DNA of 64,000 nucleotides from Pontibacter litorisediminis (GCF_029360645.1 NZ_JARDUA010000007.1:1-64000), one strand, 5' to 3'; shown: positions 34,430 to 45,180, counted from the stretch's first letter. Notes: a model not told the origin generated them from the letters alone. Numbers and translations are program-made.

Positions 34430-35833
34430 ATGAAATTTAACCCAATCACACCTGAAGCTGTCGCAGCATTTGAGGACATGGTAGGCCAGGAGCATGTACT
34501 GCTACCTGCCGCCGCCGAAGACATGCTGCGCTACACCCATGACGAAACAGAGGACCTGCGCTATGAGCCGGAGGTGGTGCTTAAACCTGCTAACGCTGCC
34601 GAGATAAGCCGTATTATGCAGTATTGCCACGAAAACTATATCCCGGTGACCCCGCGCGGCGCCGGCACCGGTTTGAGTGGCGGAGCCTTGGCAGTGCATA
34701 AGGGCGTTATACTTTCCACAGAGCGCCTGAACCGTATCATTGAGATTGACGAGCGCAACCTGCAGGCCATGGTGGAGCCGGGCGTGATTACGCAGGTGTT
34801 CCAGGAGGCTGTAATTGAGCGGGGGCTGTTTTACCCGCCCGATCCATCGAGCCGCGGCAGCTGCTTTTTGGGTGGCAACCTGAGCGAGAGCAGCGGCGGG
34901 CCAAGGGCCGTGAAGTATGGCGTTACCAAAGACTATGTGCTGAACGTGGAGGTGGTGCTGCCCAACGGCGAGATAACCTGGACGGGGGCTAACGTGCTGA
35001 AGAACGCCACAGGGTATAACCTGACGCAGCTGATGGTGGGCAGTGAGGGCACCTTAGGCATTATCACGAAGATCGTTTTTAAGCTGATACCATACCCGCC
35101 GCAGAACCTGGTGATGCTGGTGCCTTTCCGAAGTGAGGAGGAAGCCTGCGCGGCCGTTTCCAGGATTTTTATGGCGGGCATCGTGCCGTCAGCGCTGGAG
35201 TTTATGGAGCGTGAAGCCATTGTCTGGGCCACCCGCTACCTGGGTCAGGACCTGAGCCTGCCGGAGGACATTGAGGCGCACCTGCTGATAGAGCTGGACG
35301 GCACCGATATGGACCTGCTCTTTAAGGATGCTGAGCGCGTGTATGAGGTGCTGGAGCAGTTTAACGTGGGCGATATTCTGGTGGCGGACACAGAGAAGCA
35401 GAAAAATGACCTATGGTTGCTTCGCCGCAACGTGGCCCATGCCGTAAAGGGAAACTCTATCTATAAGGAGGAGGATACCGTGGTGCCCCGTGCAGAGTTG
35501 CCAAAACTGCTGCGTGGCGTAAAGGAGATAGGAGCCAGGTATAACTTCAAATCCGTTTGCTACGGCCATGCCGGCGACGGAAACCTGCACGTGAACATCA
35601 TCAAGGGTGATATGAGTGATGAAGACTGGAATGAGAAGCTACCCGAAGGCATCAAGGAGATCTTCAGGCTGTGCGTAGGGTTGGGCGGTACAATCTCGGG
35701 TGAGCACGGCATCGGTCTGGTGCAACGGCAGTACGTCAACATCGCCCTGAATGAGGTACAGCTACGGCTAATGCGCGGCATCAAGGAACTCTTTGACCCG
35801 CGTGGCATACTTAATCCGGGCAAGATCTTTTAA
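34430..35833 (+). CDS. FAD-linked oxidase, GlcD/D-lactate dehydrogenase-like
   Basis: 467 residues. Oxidises a 2-hydroxy acid such as glycolate or D-lactate with FAD. The FAD-binding_4 domain shows PRGAGTGLSGGA (about 75-86), DPSSRGSCFLGGNLSESSGGPRAVKYGVTKDYVLNVEVVLPNGE and GSEGTLGIITKIVFKL; the FAD-oxidase_C domain has CYGHAGDGNLHVNI and SGEHGIGLVQRQY. Substrate uncertain: no GlcE/GlcF partners adjoin, so a single-subunit D-lactate dehydrogenase or similar is as likely. Divergent from the NlpC/P60 gene. Confidence 0.88.
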   Translation: MKFNPITPEAVAAFEDMVGQEHVLLPAAAEDMLRYTHDETEDLRYEPEVVLKPANAAEISRIMQYCHENYIPVTPRGAGTGLSGGALAVHKGVILSTERLNRIIEIDERNLQAMVEPGVITQVFQEAVIERGLFYPPDPSSRGSCFLGGNLSESSGGPRAVKYGVTKDYVLNVEVVLPNGEITWTGANVLKNATGYNLTQLMVGSEGTLGIITKIVFKLIPYPPQNLVMLVPFRSEEEACAAVSRIFMAGIVPSALEFMEREAIVWATRYLGQDLSLPEDIEAHLLIELDGTDMDLLFKDAERVYEVLEQFNVGDILVADTEKQKNDLWLLRRNVAHAVKGNSIYKEEDTVVPRAELPKLLRGVKEIGARYNFKSVCYGHAGDGNLHVNIIKGDMSDEDWNEKLPEGIKEIFRLCVGLGGTISGEHGIGLVQRQYVNIALNEVQLRLMRGIKELFDPRGILNPGKIF

Positions 35834-35855
35834 TTAGAAGGAGCAAGTATAAAAG

Positions 35856-35895
35856 AAAACAGGCGCAGTTTTAAAAAAGCTGCGCCTGTTTTATA
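35856..35895 (+). terminator. Terminator after the FAD oxidase
   Basis: Stem AAAACAGGCGCAG / CTGCGCCTGTTTT with an 11-base loop and an A/T tail. AAGTATA precedes at about 35846. Could also serve the convergent gene downstream. Confidence 0.88.
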
Positions 35896-35934
35896 TAGTA
35901 AGATAGGTGTTTCTCCGGAAGCGGGTGGTGTATT

Positions 35935-36210
35935 TTATGCATTGCGGCGTCTTTTAGCGGGTTTCGGGCCTTCGGCCATGTCCTTATACTTGGTTTGGGC
36001 CAGTTTGCTGTCCAGGCCGCGTAAGTTTTGCCACGATTGCATCAGGTTAATGTGTGACTCGTTCAAAGGGGCGTCAGTGTGAGTTTGCTGGTTTTGATCA
36101 GGGTTTTGTGGAACTCTCATAGCGTGTGATTTATCTTGTGATTGTGTTTCTTGTTCTCTGGTGTTATAGGATCTGTTTGTAGCTTCATTCATCGGTTTAT
36201 CAGGCTTCAT
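35935..36210 (-). CDS. Small hydrophilic protein, function unknown
   Basis: 91 residues, rich in Gln, Asn, Asp and Lys and ending KPAKRRRNA; no signal peptide. It starts 4 bp after the stop of the hydrolase gene and may share its transcript. An ATG at 36192 is an alternative start. Not recognised; disorder likely. Confidence 0.5.
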   Translation of the reverse strand: MKPDKPMNEATNRSYNTREQETQSQDKSHAMRVPQNPDQNQQTHTDAPLNESHINLMQSWQNLRGLDSKLAQTKYKDMAEGPKPAKRRRNA

Positions 36211-36214
36211 TGCA

Positions 36215-37123
36215 TCAGTTATTTATTGGTTCTTTATCTATCAGCTCGTGCTTTTTCTGCTCTTCTTTTATAAAGTTGCTCACATAGCCGGCAATCTCTT
36301 CGGCGTTCTCCTCCTGTAAAAAGTGCCCGCCATCCTCAAACGGAATCACGTAGCACTCATGGAAAAACTTCTTCCAGCGCTGTAGCGCCTCGAGTTTAAT
36401 CAGTTTGTCGCGCTCACCCCATAGTATAAGGGTAGGGATGTCCTGTATTTTCTTGCGCTCTTTCCACAGCTCATCGTACCATTTGCTGGCTCCCACCAGC
36501 TCACGGGCACAGGCAAGGTTCCGCACAGGGTCCTCCGGCTTGCCCAAGGCATTGATGTAGTGGCTCTTGATAGGCTCCGGCAAGTCATCCTCATCCTTAA
36601 ATAGCTCATGTATCAGCGCGTTCGTAGAAACGTTGAGCTTGGAGTGAAGGAACTTGCCCAATGGCCCAACCAGGTACTTGCTGGCCTTGTTAAAGGCTTG
36701 GTGTTTGGAGAGAGACCAGGTCCAGGAGTTCAGCATTACCACGCCGCGCACCTTATCAGGATGGTTGATGGCATAAGCCAGGCCGATAGGCGCCCCAAAG
36801 TCGTGCACCACGAGCGTAATGTCGCGCAGCTGGAGGTGCTCCATAAGCTGCTCAAAGTTAGCCGCATGGGCCCGGGGCTTATAACTCCAGTCCTTCGGCT
36901 TGTCCGACAGGCCAAAGCCTATCAAATCCAAGGCAATGCAACGGTGGTGCCTGCGAAGTTTCTTGATAAGGTTGCGGTACGTGAACGACCAGGACGGGGT
37001 GCCATGGATCATGACGACAACAGGACCTTCGCCCTCGTCAACATAATGCATCCTGCCTGCCTCCAACTCTATAAAATGGGACTTGAAAGGATACTCCTTC
37101 TTGTCCAGCCAATCTGGTTTCAT
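36215..37123 (-). CDS. Haloalkane dehalogenase/epoxide hydrolase-like alpha/beta hydrolase
   Basis: 302 residues. The oxyanion motif HGTPSWSFTYRNL and the nucleophile elbow VVHDFGAP, with Asp in place of Ser, place it in the haloalkane dehalogenase-epoxide hydrolase branch. LWGERD and GGHFLQEENAEEIAGYV carry the usual later acid and the catalytic His. Whether it dehalogenates anything here is unknown. Followed by a small gene 4 bp away. Confidence 0.85.
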   Translation of the reverse strand: MKPDWLDKKEYPFKSHFIELEAGRMHYVDEGEGPVVVMIHGTPSWSFTYRNLIKKLRRHHRCIALDLIGFGLSDKPKDWSYKPRAHAANFEQLMEHLQLRDITLVVHDFGAPIGLAYAINHPDKVRGVVMLNSWTWSLSKHQAFNKASKYLVGPLGKFLHSKLNVSTNALIHELFKDEDDLPEPIKSHYINALGKPEDPVRNLACARELVGASKWYDELWKERKKIQDIPTLILWGERDKLIKLEALQRWKKFFHECYVIPFEDGGHFLQEENAEEIAGYVSNFIKEEQKKHELIDKEPINN

Positions 37124-37827
37124 AGCTTTAGGGTGATTGTTATTTACCTATACTTCTAAACGGAGGGCAGGTTGTTTCTTCGCTCAAAAAAGAAAACCCT
37201 TCAGACAATTTTCGGGTCAAGGCCTGGCCTTGTAAGAGAATCTATAGGTAAAGTATAATTTATAAGTGCTGGCTTCGAATGCACTGTTGTTTTCATGCTG
37301 CGCCTCCCGATACAGGTTTCTTGTGTTATAGGAATGGCTGATTACTATATAGTTGTATAGGCGTAAGAGTGGCGGCTCTTGCTAAAGTGCTACATTTAGC
37401 TAGGTTTTGGTGAACATTTATACTTTGTAACACGTAATCTGTGCGAGTTAAGGCTGTTGCTGAAAAACAAGCAACCCAAGAATGGTAGCTGCTCAGAGAC
37501 AGCGTATAAAGAAGGGAAGAGGCTGAGAGACAAAAACCAACCTCAAAAAGTATAATCTGACAGGTAGCACCTTTACATACTTTGGTGCCCCTGGTGCCGG
37601 AGCAGAGGCTAGCGTTTATGCCATCCAAAGTTGTGTTGCAACGGGATATTTCTGATTTTGCATGCCTTTTAATTGAAGCAGGCAGTACACAAAAGAAAGC
37701 CAACCGCATAAGCGTAACGCTTGTGTAGTCTGTATGTGTTTATACATAGACAATTATCTTATAAAAGCCTATAACAGGGCTGTTACTAATAAATAAACAG
37801 ATTTTATAGCTTAAAAGAGTTTACGAT
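37124..37827. other. Long non-coding region upstream of ugd
   Basis: 704 bp, AT-rich, with no gene I can support; a 127-codon frame at 37326-37709 (minus) lacks any family feature. TATACTT/AAGTATA variants occur several times (for example 37420). It may hold the promoter and a long leader of ugd, or a decayed gene. Confidence 0.5.
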
Positions 37828-39180
37828 ATGAGAATAGCAGTAGTAGGCACGGGTTACGTTGGCCTGGTGACGGGCACGTGCTTTGCCGAGGTGGGCATCG
37901 AGGTGACGTGCGTGGACATCGACGAGAAGAAGATCGCCAACCTCAGGCAGGGCATTTTGCCCATCTACGAGCCGGGCCTGGAGGAGATGGTCGAGCGCAA
38001 CGCCCAGAAGGGCCGCCTTAGCTTCTCCACTGACCTTGCCGAGGTGGTGGAGGGCTGCGGCTGCGAGGCCGTCTTCATCGCCGTGGGCACCCCGCCGGGC
38101 GAGGACGGCTCGGCCGACCTGCAGTACGTGCTGGCCGTGGCCCGGCAGATCGGCCGCAGCCTGCAGGGCTACACGGTGGTGGTGACCAAGAGCACCGTGC
38201 CGGTGGGCACGGCCCGCAAGGTGCGGCAGGCCATAGAGGAGGAGCTGGAGGCCCGCGGCGCCGACATCGCCTTCGACGTGGCCTCCAACCCCGAGTTCCT
38301 GAAGGAGGGGGCCGCCATCGAGGACTTTTTGAAGCCCGACCGCATCGTGGTGGGGGTGTCCTCGGAGCGGGCCGAGCAGGTGATGCGCAAGCTCTACAAG
38401 CCCTTTCTGATGAACGGCCACCCGCTCATCTTCATGGACATCCCCTCGGCCGAGATGACCAAGTACGCGGCCAACGCCATGCTGGCCACCAAAATCAGCT
38501 TCATGAACGACGTGGCCAACCTCTGCGAGCTGATGGGCGCCGACGTGAACATGGTCCGAAGGGGCATCGGAAGCGATGCGCGCATCGGCAACAAGTTCAT
38601 CTACCCGGGCATCGGCTACGGGGGCTCGTGCTTTCCCAAGGACGTGAAGGCCCTGATCCGGACCGCGAGCGAGAACGGCTACGAGATGCGCGTGCTGAAG
38701 GCGGTGGAGGAGGTCAACGAGCGGCAGAAGTCGGTGCTCTTCGACAAGATCCACAGCCACTTCCAGGGCGAGCTGGCCGGCAGGACGTTCGCCGTGTGGG
38801 GCCTCTCGTTCAAGCCCAAGACCGACGACATGCGCGAGGCCCCCTCGCTGGTGCTCATCGAGAAGCTGCTGGGGGCGGGGGCCCGGGTGAAGGCCTACGA
38901 CCCGGTGGCCATGAAGGAGGCCCGGCACGCGCTCGGCGACAGTATCGAGTACGGCAAGGACGAGTACGAGGCGCTCATCGACGCCGACGCCCTCTTGCTG
39001 GTGACCGAGTGGCCCGAGTTCCGCTCGCCCAACTTCAACGTGGTGGGCAAGCTGCTGCGCGAGAAGACCGTCTTCGACGGCAGAAACATCTACGAGGCCG
39101 CCGAGATGCGCGAGAAGGGCTTCACCTACTACGGCATCGGAACCAAACAGCAGCAGCCGGAGCTTAACCCAACTGTATAA
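37828..39180 (+). CDS. ugd: UDP-glucose 6-dehydrogenase
   Basis: Oxidises UDP-glucose to UDP-glucuronate with 2 NAD+. 450 residues. N-terminal Rossmann [10 protein letters not shown] (7-16), Glu/Lys motif [12 protein letters not shown] with Lys212, and the catalytic Cys268 in [24 protein letters not shown] follows in the C-terminal domain. Sampled lines are 67 and 77 percent GC with codons almost all ending in G or C, unlike most neighbours. It is 9 bp upstream of uxs: the two make UDP-xylose. Confidence 0.95.
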   Translation: MRIAVVGTGYVGLVTGTCFAEVGIEVTCVDIDEKKIANLRQGILPIYEPGLEEMVERNAQKGRLSFSTDLAEVVEGCGCEAVFIAVGTPPGEDGSADLQYVLAVARQIGRSLQGYTVVVTKSTVPVGTARKVRQAIEEELEARGADIAFDVASNPEFLKEGAAIEDFLKPDRIVVGVSSERAEQVMRKLYKPFLMNGHPLIFMDIPSAEMTKYAANAMLATKISFMNDVANLCELMGADVNMVRRGIGSDARIGNKFIYPGIGYGGSCFPKDVKALIRTASENGYEMRVLKAVEEVNERQKSVLFDKIHSHFQGELAGRTFAVWGLSFKPKTDDMREAPSLVLIEKLLGAGARVKAYDPVAMKEARHALGDSIEYGKDEYEALIDADALLLVTEWPEFRSPNFNVVGKLLREKTVFDGRNIYEAAEMREKGFTYYGIGTKQQQPELNPTV

Positions 39181-39189
39181 CCGCTGAAC

Positions 39190-40152
39190 ATGACCAAGAA
39201 AAGAGTACTAATCACCGGTGGGGCCGGTTTCCTGGGTTCCCACCTCTGCGACAGATTCATCCAGGAGGGCTACCACGTGATCGCGATGGACAACCTGATC
39301 ACAGGCAGCCTGGATAATATTGAACACCTGTTTAAACTGGAGGACTTCGAGTTCTACCACCACGATGTATCGAAGTTTGTGCATGTGCCGGGCCACCTGG
39401 ACTACATTTTGCACTTCGCCTCGCCGGCCAGCCCGATCGACTACCTCAAGATCCCGATCCAGACGCTGAAGGTAGGCTCGCTGGGCACGCACAACCTGCT
39501 GGGCCTGGCCAAGGCCAAGGGCGCGCGCATGCTCATCGCCTCCACCTCCGAGGTGTACGGCGATCCGCTGGTGCACCCGCAGCAGGAAGACTACTGGGGC
39601 AACGTGAACCCGGTGGGGCCGCGTGGCTGCTACGACGAGGCCAAGCGCTTCCAGGAGGCCATGACCATGGCCTACCACATGCACCACGGCCTAGAGACGC
39701 GCATCGTGCGCATCTTCAACACCTATGGCCCTCGGATGCGGTTGGACGACGGCCGCGTGCTGCCGGCTTTCCTGAGCCAGGCCTTGCGCGGCGAGCCGCT
39801 GAGTATCTTCGGCGACGGCAGCCAGACGCGCTCCTTCTGCTACGTGGACGACTTGGTGGAGGGCATTTACCGCCTGCTGCTGAGCGACTACCACCTGCCG
39901 GTGAACATCGGAAACCCGTCGGAGATCACCATCAAGGAGTTTGCCGAGGAGATCTGCCGCCTGACGGGGGTAGAGCTGAAGGTGGAGTACCAGCCGTTGC
40001 CGAAGGATGACCCGCAGAAGCGCCAGCCGGACATCACGTTGGCTAACCAGGTGCTGGGCTGGGAGCCGCAGGTAGACCGGGCCGAAGGCCTGAAACGTAC
40101 GCTGGAGTTCTTCAAAGAGAAGATTTTGAAGCCCGCGGAGCAGCCAGCCTAA
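39190..40152 (+). CDS. UDP-glucuronate decarboxylase (UDP-xylose synthase)
   Basis: SDR enzyme of 320 residues converting UDP-glucuronate to UDP-xylose with enzyme-bound [17 protein letters not shown] (10-23) is the NAD motif; the catalytic triad lies in STSEVYGDP and CYDEAKR (Tyr148, Lys152); [46 protein letters not shown] is diagnostic for this group. Operon partner of ugd; the product would feed extracellular polysaccharide or glycan synthesis. Confidence 0.93.
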   Translation: MTKKRVLITGGAGFLGSHLCDRFIQEGYHVIAMDNLITGSLDNIEHLFKLEDFEFYHHDVSKFVHVPGHLDYILHFASPASPIDYLKIPIQTLKVGSLGTHNLLGLAKAKGARMLIASTSEVYGDPLVHPQQEDYWGNVNPVGPRGCYDEAKRFQEAMTMAYHMHHGLETRIVRIFNTYGPRMRLDDGRVLPAFLSQALRGEPLSIFGDGSQTRSFCYVDDLVEGIYRLLLSDYHLPVNIGNPSEITIKEFAEEICRLTGVELKVEYQPLPKDDPQKRQPDITLANQVLGWEPQVDRAEGLKRTLEFFKEKILKPAEQPA

Positions 40153-40160
40153 GGGTAAGC

Positions 40161-40216
40161 AAGTATAAAAGCAGGGGCCTGCCGAAATCATCCGGCAGGC
40201 CCCTGCTTTTATACTT
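40161..40216. terminator. Very long perfect terminator hairpin between convergent genes
   Basis: Arms 40161-40184 and 40193-40216 are perfect 24 bp complements around an 8-base loop. The core is GCAGGGGCCTGCCG, and both arms end in AAGTATA/TATACTT with A- and T-runs, so it can terminate ugd-uxs and the TPR gene. Confidence 0.93.
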
Positions 40217-40237
40217 TAATTTCGTGTTTGTAGCGGC

Positions 40238-41476
40238 TTAGCTTTTCTTATTCTCCTTCAAGAATTTCTTCGCCTCCTTAAAGTTGGCAGACTTTTTATC
40301 GCTGGATTTCAGGACAACGGCATAGTAGTTTTTGGCTGCGGCTTTGTCCTTTTGCTGCTTGGCGATACGGGCCAGGTTGAGGTATGAGTTCACGAAATAA
40401 CCCGAGTCTTGCTCATTGGTCATCTCTGCATACATGATTGTGTTCTTGTAGTGTGCTTTGGCCTTTTCGAAGTCGCGGTACTTGTGCTGGTTGATATAGC
40501 CCAGAATATATGAGGCATAGCGTCCGCTAACCGGCTCGTAGCCCGGCATTTTCTGCTCCAGCTTCGCCAGAATATCTTCCGATACGCGCTCAGCCTTGGT
40601 AAAGTGGCCGTTCACGAAAAGCAACCTTGCGTAAAAGCGCTGGAAATAGGCGTTGTCGGGGTATTTCAGGGCCAGGTCTTCGGACACTTCCAGGGCCTCC
40701 TGCATCTGCTTCTCCTCGTTAGCCAGTATCTTCATCAGGAAAAGCTTAGACTCCGTGCCCGTGTAAAAACCTGTTTTAGAGACATAAGCCAGCTGCTTCA
40801 GGCCCAGACGCTTGTCACCGTTAGGAAAGAAAACCAACACAGGACGCAGCATCGGGTAATTTTCCGGTATCCAAACAGAGTAGTAGTTGAAGAGGGCCTC
40901 CCCGAACAGGAACTCAGGGCTTAGGCCGTTGCCTGCCTTGGCCTTCTCGAGGAAGTCGAGGGACCGTTTGCTGGCCACCGTGGCTTTGCGCCAGTTGCTG
41001 CGCTCCGAGTGCAGGCGGGCCGTAAAGCCGTAAGAAGCCGCCAGGAAAAAAGCCGCCTCCACATTGTTTTCATCCTTGTCATACATGGCCTCCGCCTTCT
41101 GGATCGTCGTATCCATATAGGCAAAAAAGAGGTCGTCATACTTCTGGGTCTGGATGTTTGTCGGCACGATCTTCCACCACTGGCTCAGGCCCATAAGGAA
41201 GTATGGGAGCGGGTGCTCCGGGTAGCGGCGGCGAATCGATTTAAACTGTTTCTCGGCACGCTCATACTTGAAGTTGTACATGTTGTCCACGGCGCCCTCC
41301 AACTCGTACTGTACATCCTTGTTCAGGAGCAGCATGCCCTTCACCTTTGCTGCGGTAGGCAAGACCTCTACCTCGGTCATGGTTACCTGGCGCATAGCCG
41401 TAGAGTCAGTAGGCTGCTGCGCTACAGCTAAAAGGGGGAAAAGGAGCGTGAAGATGGCGGAGATTAAGTTCTTCAT
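40238..41476 (-). CDS. Secreted tetratricopeptide-repeat protein
   Basis: 412 residues. Signal peptide MKNLISAIFTLLFPLLAVAQ, then helical TPR-type units (for example FKYERAEKQFKSIRRRYPEHPLPYFLMGLSQWW, DKDENNVEAAFFLAASYGFTARL, EALEVSEDLALKYPDNAYFQRFYARLLFVNGHFTKAERV). Its partner is unknown; TPR proteins like this often support outer-membrane assembly, which is only a possibility here. Confidence 0.85.
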   Translation of the reverse strand: MKNLISAIFTLLFPLLAVAQQPTDSTAMRQVTMTEVEVLPTAAKVKGMLLLNKDVQYELEGAVDNMYNFKYERAEKQFKSIRRRYPEHPLPYFLMGLSQWWKIVPTNIQTQKYDDLFFAYMDTTIQKAEAMYDKDENNVEAAFFLAASYGFTARLHSERSNWRKATVASKRSLDFLEKAKAGNGLSPEFLFGEALFNYYSVWIPENYPMLRPVLVFFPNGDKRLGLKQLAYVSKTGFYTGTESKLFLMKILANEEKQMQEALEVSEDLALKYPDNAYFQRFYARLLFVNGHFTKAERVSEDILAKLEQKMPGYEPVSGRYASYILGYINQHKYRDFEKAKAHYKNTIMYAEMTNEQDSGYFVNSYLNLARIAKQQKDKAAAKNYYAVVLKSSDKKSANFKEAKKFLKENKKS

Positions 41477-41492
41477 GTAAGGCCAAAAATTG

Positions 41493-41500
41493 TAAGTTTG
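41493..41500 (+). promoter_or_regulatory. Possible -7 element for the M42 peptidase gene
   Basis: TAAGTTTG matches TAnnTTTG and lies 86 bp upstream of the start. No convincing TTG -33 partner. Confidence 0.35.
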
Positions 41501-41585
41501 TTTGTGCCCGATGTACAGTTGACGGTGCTAATTATAAAAGTACAACAATTCTATTTATTATGAATTCCATAAAGATAAAATAATT

Positions 41586-42500
41586 ATGAAACTTCTTGAA
41601 ACCCTCTGCCGCATTCATGCCCCCTCAGGCAACGAGCAGGAAATGACGAAATTTCTGTTAAATTACATAGAGGAGCAAAAAGCCGGCTGGAAACAGCAAC
41701 CTGTTGTGCTTCACGGGGAAGGCTTTCAGGACTGCATCGTGCTGGTGTTCGGCAAGCCGAGAAGTGCAATTTTCGCCCACATGGATTCCATCGGGTTCAC
41801 GGTGCGCTACGGCAAACAGCTGGTGCGGATAGGAGGCCCGGATGCCGAAACTGGCTACATGTTGGTAGGGGAAGACGGACAGGGGAAAATTGAGTGCACC
41901 CTAAAGTATGACGAGGAGGAGCACGAGCTGAGTTATGAGTTTGAGCGTGAGATAGAACGCGGCACGGAGCTGGTGTTTAAGTGCGATTTCCGGGAAACCG
42001 AGGAGACGGTGCAGAGCTGCTACCTGGATAACCGGCTGGGGGTATGGGCTGCGCTGCAGGTGGCCGAGACGCTGGAAAACGGCATCATTGCCTTCTGCTG
42101 CTGGGAGGAGCATGGCGGTGGCTCGGTATCGTACCTGGCCCGCTACATACACGAGCGCTATGGCGTAACCCAGGGGCTCATCTCTGATATCACTTGGGTT
42201 ACCGAGGGCGTGCTCGCCGGGGAAGGCGTGGTCATTTCGATGCGTGACAGCCTGATCCCGCGCCGGTCGTACGTGCAGCGCATCATCAACATTGCCAAAA
42301 AGGCCGGCGTGCCTTACCAGCTGGAGGTAGAGGGCGCCGGCGGCAGCGACGCCAAAGAGCTGCAGCGCAGTGCCTACCCCTGGGACTGGTGCTTTGTAGG
42401 CGCTCCCGAAGACAACGTGCACACGCCGAACGAGATCGTGCACAAGAAAGACATCGATAGCATGGTAGCGCTCTACAAGGTGCTGATGGAGCAGCTGTAG
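41586..42500 (+). CDS. M42-type metalloaminopeptidase family protein
   Basis: 304 residues. The di-metal site is visible: FAHMDSIGF (His, Asp), CYLDNRLG (bridging Asp), [10 protein letters not shown] (Glu pair), ISDITW (Asp) and NVHTPNE (His), in the order of the M42/M20 clan. N-terminus [16 protein letters not shown] is typical. Cytoplasmic; it would trim N-terminal residues from small peptides. Confidence 0.87.
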   Translation: MKLLETLCRIHAPSGNEQEMTKFLLNYIEEQKAGWKQQPVVLHGEGFQDCIVLVFGKPRSAIFAHMDSIGFTVRYGKQLVRIGGPDAETGYMLVGEDGQGKIECTLKYDEEEHELSYEFEREIERGTELVFKCDFRETEETVQSCYLDNRLGVWAALQVAETLENGIIAFCCWEEHGGGSVSYLARYIHERYGVTQGLISDITWVTEGVLAGEGVVISMRDSLIPRRSYVQRIINIAKKAGVPYQLEVEGAGGSDAKELQRSAYPWDWCFVGAPEDNVHTPNEIVHKKDIDSMVALYKVLMEQL

Positions 42501-42868
42501 AGCGGGAAAGGGCACAGAAGAAATAGGTGCGTGCTTTATGGGTCGAAAGCATCAGGCTGTGAAGTGGAGAGGCAAGGCTGGGTGAGCCAGTTGTACTTAG
42601 TGCCTGGGAAGGCCAGGTTTTCAGGTATGCTGGCTACGTCGAAAAAGCAGAACCGGAGGCGCTGGAAACCCTCGGTTCTGCTGTTGTAGGCTCTTTTCAG
42701 GCATCGGAAACGGCTCGTTTTGAATTGATGTTGTAACGCGCTAAAGGCTAGAAGTATAAGCGGAGAACACGGCCTGAGGAAAGGGTGAGGGATATTTGGA
42801 AAAGTCTAAGGAATCACTTTTCTTTAATAACTATATAGAAATACACCTTTAACCTTTAATCTAACCGA
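42501..42868. other. Intergenic region upstream of hppA
   Basis: About 370 bp. A hairpin at 42647-42681 (GCAGAACCG / CGGTTCTGC plus inner pairs) is terminator-like but lacks a T-run. No gene seen. Confidence 0.5.
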
Positions 42869-45121
42869 ATGGAACCGATTCTTTACGCAATTCCTGCCTT
42901 TGGACTGGCGGCCCTGCTCTACACGGGCATCAGGTCGGCGTGGGTGACGAAGCAGCCTAGTGGCAACGAGCGCATGACGGAGATTGCACGCCATATCGCC
43001 GATGGCGCCATGGCCTTTCTGAAAGCCGAGTATAAAGTACTGACCTATTTTGTTATCATCGCCTCCGTGTTCCTGTTCTACCTGGGCTACACCGGCGATA
43101 AATCGCACCCGCTTATCGTGGGCGCCTTCATCATAGGGGCTGTTTTCTCGGCGCTGGCCGGGTTTATAGGCATGCGTATCGCCACAAAGGCGAACGTGCG
43201 CACGGCAGAGGCTGCACGAACCAGCCTTGCCAGAGCCCTGAACGTTTCGTTCGCCGGTGGCTCTGTGATGGGGATGGGCGTGGCCGGCCTGGCGGTGCTG
43301 GGGCTAGGTTCACTGTTCATCCTCTTCTACTACATGTTCGTGCTGAGCCAGGGCGGCGATGTGAACGGCGTGCAGATGGAAATCGCCCTGGAGGTGCTCA
43401 CGGGTTTCTCGCTGGGTGCTGAAAGTATTGCCTTGTTTGCCCGTGTGGGCGGTGGCATCTACACCAAGGCCGCCGACGTTGGCGCTGACCTGGTGGGTAA
43501 AGTAGAGGCAGGCATTCCGGAGGACGACCCGCGCAACCCCGCCACCATTGCCGATAACGTAGGCGACAACGTGGGCGACGTGGCCGGTATGGGCGCCGAC
43601 CTCTTCGGTTCTTACGTGGCCACTATCCTGGCTACCATGGTGCTGGGCCGTGAGGTAGAGGTGAGCGACAACTTTGGCGGGTTATCGCCCATCATACTTC
43701 CCATGCTGATCGCAGGCCTGGGCATTGTGTTCTCCCTGATCGGTATGCTGTTCGTGCGTGTGAGCGAGGGGGGCGACGTACAGGCGGCGCTTAACCGCGG
43801 TAACTGGATCTCGGTTATACTTACCGCAGCGGCTTCCTACTTTGTTATTCACTGGCTGCTGCCGGAAAACCTTAACCTCCGCAACTTCGAGTTCACCAAC
43901 AACGGCGTGTTCATGGCCGTGATCGTGGGCCTGGTGGTGGGCACGCTGATGAGTATCATCACAGAGTACTATACTGCCATGGGCAAGAAGCCGGTAAACT
44001 CCATTGTGCAGCAGTCTTCGACCGGGCATGCAACCAACATCATCGCCGGTCTGGCGGTGGGGATGCACTCCACGGTACTGCCGATCATCGTACTGGCGGC
44101 TGGTATCGTGTTGTCTTACGCGGCGGCCGGCCTGTACGGTGTGGCCATAGCGGCGGCCGGCATGATGGCCACCACGGCCATGCAGTTGGCCATTGACGCC
44201 TTTGGCCCGATTGCCGACAATGCCGGTGGTATTGCCGAGATGAGCGAACTGCCGAAAGAGGTGCGCGGTCGCACCGACATCCTGGATGCCGTGGGCAACA
44301 CCACGGCCGCCACCGGCAAGGGCTTTGCCATTGCCTCTGCGGCCCTCACTTCCCTGGCACTATTTGCCGCCTTTGTAGGCATCGCCGGTATCCGTACCAT
44401 CGACTTGTACAAGGCCCCCGTGCTGGCGGGCCTGTTCATCGGTGCCATGATTCCATTCATCTTCTCAGCCCTGGCTATCTCTGCGGTAGGCCGTGCGGCT
44501 ATGGCCATGGTACACGAGGTGCGCCGGCAGTTCCGCGAAATACCGGGCATTATGGAGGGTACCGGCAAGCCGGAGTACGAGAAATGCGTGGCCATTTCAA
44601 CGCAGGCCGCCATTAGGGAGATGATGCTGCCGGGCGCTATCGCCTTGCTGGTGCCGATCATCATCGGCTTTGGTTTCCGGGATGTGTTTCCGGATACTTC
44701 CTCGGCCGAGGTGCTGGGCGGAACACTGGCCGGTGTAACCGTATCGGGAGTGCTGATGGCCATGTTCCAGTCGAATGCCGGTGGAGCCTGGGACAATGCC
44801 AAAAAATCCTTTGAAAAGGGGGTGGAGATAAACGGCGTGGTTGAGTATAAGGGCTCTGAGCCACACAAGGCCTCTGTTACCGGCGACACCGTGGGCGACC
44901 CTTTCAAAGACACCTCTGGCCCAAGTATGAACATCCTGATCAAGCTTATGTCGATCGTGTCGCTGGTGATTGCGCCGCACATTGCGCTGGACCAAGAGCC
45001 GCCGATTCCGGAGCCGCCGATCGAAATGGAGCGAATTAACATGAACCAGGAGCAGTTAACGCCAGCCACGGCAAGCATAAACGAGCAGCATACCGTAAGG
45101 CTGACAGCCACAGCAAAATAG
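42869..45121 (+). CDS. hppA: Membrane-bound ion-translocating pyrophosphatase
   Basis: Couples PPi hydrolysis to Na+ or H+ export. 750 residues, about 16 membrane helices. The PPi site motifs are [50 protein letters not shown] and the later [27 protein letters not shown]. In [24 protein letters not shown] the Ala after TT (Lys in K+-independent enzymes) suggests a K+-dependent type. An unusual Pro/Glu-rich tail of about 45 residues follows IAPHIALDQ. Ion specificity is not settled. Confidence 0.93.
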   Translation: MEPILYAIPAFGLAALLYTGIRSAWVTKQPSGNERMTEIARHIADGAMAFLKAEYKVLTYFVIIASVFLFYLGYTGDKSHPLIVGAFIIGAVFSALAGFIGMRIATKANVRTAEAARTSLARALNVSFAGGSVMGMGVAGLAVLGLGSLFILFYYMFVLSQGGDVNGVQMEIALEVLTGFSLGAESIALFARVGGGIYTKAADVGADLVGKVEAGIPEDDPRNPATIADNVGDNVGDVAGMGADLFGSYVATILATMVLGREVEVSDNFGGLSPIILPMLIAGLGIVFSLIGMLFVRVSEGGDVQAALNRGNWISVILTAAASYFVIHWLLPENLNLRNFEFTNNGVFMAVIVGLVVGTLMSIITEYYTAMGKKPVNSIVQQSSTGHATNIIAGLAVGMHSTVLPIIVLAAGIVLSYAAAGLYGVAIAAAGMMATTAMQLAIDAFGPIADNAGGIAEMSELPKEVRGRTDILDAVGNTTAATGKGFAIASAALTSLALFAAFVGIAGIRTIDLYKAPVLAGLFIGAMIPFIFSALAISAVGRAAMAMVHEVRRQFREIPGIMEGTGKPEYEKCVAISTQAAIREMMLPGAIALLVPIIIGFGFRDVFPDTSSAEVLGGTLAGVTVSGVLMAMFQSNAGGAWDNAKKSFEKGVEINGVVEYKGSEPHKASVTGDTVGDPFKDTSGPSMNILIKLMSIVSLVIAPHIALDQEPPIPEPPIEMERINMNQEQLTPATASINEQHTVRLTATAK

Positions 45122-45140
45122 CAACCGCAGTAAATATGAG

Positions 45141-45180
45141 GATAAGCCCGGCGTAAGGTTGGGCTTATTTTTTATTTTAT
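45141..45180 (+). terminator. Terminator after hppA
   Basis: Stem ATAAGCCC / GGGCTTAT with an 11-base loop followed by TTTTTTA. Confidence 0.85.

Noticed and set aside
37326..37709. 127-codon minus-strand frame upstream of ugd
   Set aside because: No family feature, Cys/Ser-rich accidental composition, no promoter or ribosome site.
37804..38928. 374-codon minus-strand frame opposite ugd
   Set aside because: Shadow created by the extreme GC3 of ugd; Leu/His-rich without domains.
38628..39167. 179-codon plus-strand frame overlapping the 3' half of ugd
   Set aside because: Gly/Arg-rich out-of-frame translation of a gene with a complete catalytic set.
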